This document shows, piece by piece, positions 62,265 through 64,000 of a stretch of DNA of 64,000 bases. The stretch comes from Agapetus fuscipes (lineage: Eukaryota; Arthropoda; Insecta; Trichoptera; Glossosomatidae): positions 1,732,201 through 1,796,200 of the forward strand of contig OX637359.1 of assembly GCA_951799405.1 (NCBI GenBank). Reading direction: 5' to 3'. The translations under genes and the position numbers were made by a program. How positions within the stretch are numbered: the stretch's first letter is position 1; the number at the start of each line of letters is the position of its first letter. Below the pieces are notes generated by a model. It had not been told where the DNA came from. It searched no databases and saw only the letters and a list, made by a program, of their open reading frames with translations.

Positions 62265-62516
62265 TAGATATAATTATGATAAATGTGTCAAACGACCGTA
62301 ATTCCAACCTAAGCCTTACAGCTTAGATTGTTATTAAAAATATTGGGCTTTGTACATTCAAAATATCCCTCGGCTATGTGACGTCATCCATAGTACATAA
62401 AAAATGGATTCCCGATAATCAGGGATATTTTATGGTTCACAGCACTGTGAGTCCATACTGTTGGGGGTAATGCTAAATGCAGTACCGTGCATTTAGGTGT
62501 ATTTTAAACTACTTAT

Positions 62517-62940
62517 TGACGGTTAAAAGGAAGTAAAAGGGCATAAGCGACGTTTTGGTTAAAAATGAGTTATGAATGCTATCTTACTTAAAATTTTCCG
62601 CTCTTTCTAATGCGCTCACTTTGATAGCTCTACGATGATTTTTTAGTTGTTTATGCCCAAGCAAACAACTGCGTTTTCTAAGTCTAGTTTTTGTGTAATC
62701 GATAAGATTTTGACTTTTTTTGTCCTAAAAGCGCTTGTGACATAAAAAAATAGTGAAACCACATTAATAGGAATGCCAATAAACGCTGTTATTTTTTTAT
62801 TATTTTAGAGCGTTTTTTATTTCAATTATATGATAAAAAATAAAGAAGTTATGCCATTTTTTTGCAATCTCAAACTTTAAGCTGCTCTCATGAACAATTT
62901 TGTAATAGTCGCTTATGCCCTACTCCCTTTTAACCGTCGA
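62517..62940. mobile_element. MITE P, intact copy
   Basis: Ends TTGACGGTTAAAAGGAAGT and the inverse of TCGACGGTTAAAAGGGAGTA; GGGCATAAGCGAC follows on both. TAT on each side. 424 bp, no coding frame. 62941-63350 has no gene. Confidence 0.85.
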
Positions 62941-63351
62941 TATTGTATTGAAATAATGACGCTGTGAACTGTCTTTAGTCCAGCAAGGTGACAAAAAAAA
63001 TATGCCCTAAATTGGCTATCAAAAGAAGGCACTACCTTTATACAAAGGATGGCGACCAACAGACACAAATGTCTAGCACAACAAGACACTGCCTTTACAA
63101 ATGGAAAATATACAAATATATTCCAAAATAAAGTATGACGTTAAAGAATTATCAGAAAAGGTATAAAGGAGTCCTAATAGTGTGAAATGAATACGTTGTT
63201 AATGGTTCATAATGGTTTAAGATATTAATTTACAAAGCCTTATTATTTCTCAGGACTATAATGAATGTCACAAGCATGTAACATTGACATGATTTCACTT
63301 AAAAAAAACGAACCTACGAAAAACTGAAATTACTTAATTAATTATTAATTA

Positions 63352-63593
63352 TTCCTTGACTTATAGGTTGGTATGAGGCTGACCAACCATACTGTAAAAA
63401 CTGGTTCACTTTGCCGATGTCACCCCTGTGTCAGGGAAGGTCGGCAAAAGTTGTAGGGCTTATGTTCATTTGAGGTTTGGATTTTATTTGTAAGTACACA
63501 TTCAGCATTTGTAAGCGCGAACTACACGTGTTTGTTTGTGGGCATACATCTGAGAGATTTAAATGAATAGATCCAATGCAACTTAGATTATAG
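63352..63593 (+). repeat. A-tail copy
   Basis: TTCCTTGACTTATAGGTTGG ... CAACTTAGATTATAGATTAT. Subfamily with GTAAGTACACATTCAGCATT. Confidence 0.9.
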
Positions 63594-63599
63594 ATTATA

Positions 63600-63836
63600 A
63601 TTAAATTTCTTGAAAACAGTGTTTCCGTGTTTCCTCAAAAACTATTGACATTATCAAAAATTGATTTCTTGTGAGACTAATGTAATTAAACAGAAAAAAA
63701 AGAAATATATAAAAATGTAGCACATAAAAAAAACGATTAAAATTTTAAATAACGGGTTTTTTTATAATTTTTTGTGGTGACATTTTTAAAGTCATTTTTT
63801 AATTTTTACTTTTATAATTTATCTAAATAATTAATG
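63600..63836 (+). repeat. Repeat H, partial copy
   Basis: TTCCTCAAAAACTATTGACA, AATAACGGGTTTTTTTATAA and TTTTTTGTGGTGACATT match 52130-52390. Confidence 0.65.
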
Positions 63837-63840
63837 GTCC

Positions 63841-64000
63841 GGTCGATAGCTCAGTTGGTAGAGTGCTTGCATTCCATGCCGTGAGCTCGGGTTCGAATCC
63901 CACCCAGTGTGTCAGAAATGATTTCCCGTTTCGGTGTTTATTTCAAAACCCCAACAAATACCGGCAAGGTTTACTCAGCCTTCACAAAAAATGAGGACCA
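63841..64000 (+). mobile_element. SINE-C, cut by the window end
   Basis: GGTCGATAGCTCAGTTGGTA (A box), GGGTTCGAATCCCACC (B box), GATTTCCCGTTTCGGTGTTT, AAGGTTTACTCAGCCTTCAC. Continues past the window. Confidence 0.92.

Noticed and set aside
63841..63910. tRNA genes at SINE-B, C and D heads
   Set aside because: Heads keep A and B boxes but are followed by conserved SINE bodies and recur at many sites; cloverleaf pairing is imperfect.

Overview
The window is eukaryotic, AT-rich, and made almost entirely of transposable elements. An arthropod, probably an insect, is the best fit. Reasons: a 5S-rRNA-derived sequence close to the arthropod 5S gene, short introns, tRNA-headed SINEs, Penelope-like elements with hammerhead motifs, and RTE-like and CR1/jockey-like non-LTR retrotransposons. 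The species cannot be named from the sequence. I see no prokaryotic features.

One convincing host gene is present. It is a two-exon gene at 50023-51429 (+) for a secreted protein of about 287 residues, rich in Cys, Pro and Glu/Gln, built on a seven- to eight-residue Cys repeat. It has a TATA box, a clean intron that carries retroelement debris, and a likely poly(A) signal beyond a hairpin element.

Two long intact element ORFs exist: a CR1/L2-type LINE (4155-6862, -, truncated in its endonuclease) and a complete Penelope-like element (42831-46024, +) with an 802-residue RT plus GIY-YIG protein, a terminal pseudo-LTR, an inverted 5' piece and a 13-bp target-site duplication.

The most abundant sequence is a roughly 260-bp unit beginning TTCCTTGACTTATAGG and ending in (TTAGA)n, with about 40 whole or partial copies on both strands. 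Several copies sit immediately downstream of the C-terminus and 3' UTR of an RTE-like LINE, so I read it as that LINE's 3' tail. It is called 'A-tail' below. It also forms a tandem higher-order array at 16666-18037.

SINEs fall into three tRNA-headed families: B (GGTCCGTAGTCTAGTGG head), C (GGTCGATAGCTCAGTTGG head) and D. B and C are repeatedly fused at one junction. Two B copies carry a 5S-rRNA-derived module on their 5' side through an identical linker, and one of them is a 5S-B-C trimer. The SINE-B 3' end matches the 3' UTR of a CR1-like LINE.

At least nine short inverted-repeat DNA element families are visible, several with target-site duplications: hAT 8 bp, a CGCACG family 4 bp, a TA family, and others. 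Foldback-like elements built from subrepeats of the GACAAAATGTCCACC type occupy 54842-55305, 55915-56115 and 58781-59690. A 21-bp minisatellite lies at 25306-26058 inside a large element with GGGACTGGAAAAT ends (23408-26832), which itself splits an RTE 3' end.

Layout. 1-9 kb: LINE remnants, a MITE, SINE B-C and the CR1/L2 LINE. 9-16 kb: PLE remnant, hammerheads, RTE remnant and low-complexity repeats. 16-23 kb: A-tail array and RTE ends. 23-27 kb: large hAT-like element and minisatellite. 27-39 kb: nested SINEs, MITEs, a hammerhead palindrome and a 5S-SINE. 39-49 kb: RTE, PLE and SINE dimers. 49-52 kb: host gene. 52-64 kb: MITEs, foldback elements and the 5S-B-C trimer. Nesting gives relative ages at many points.
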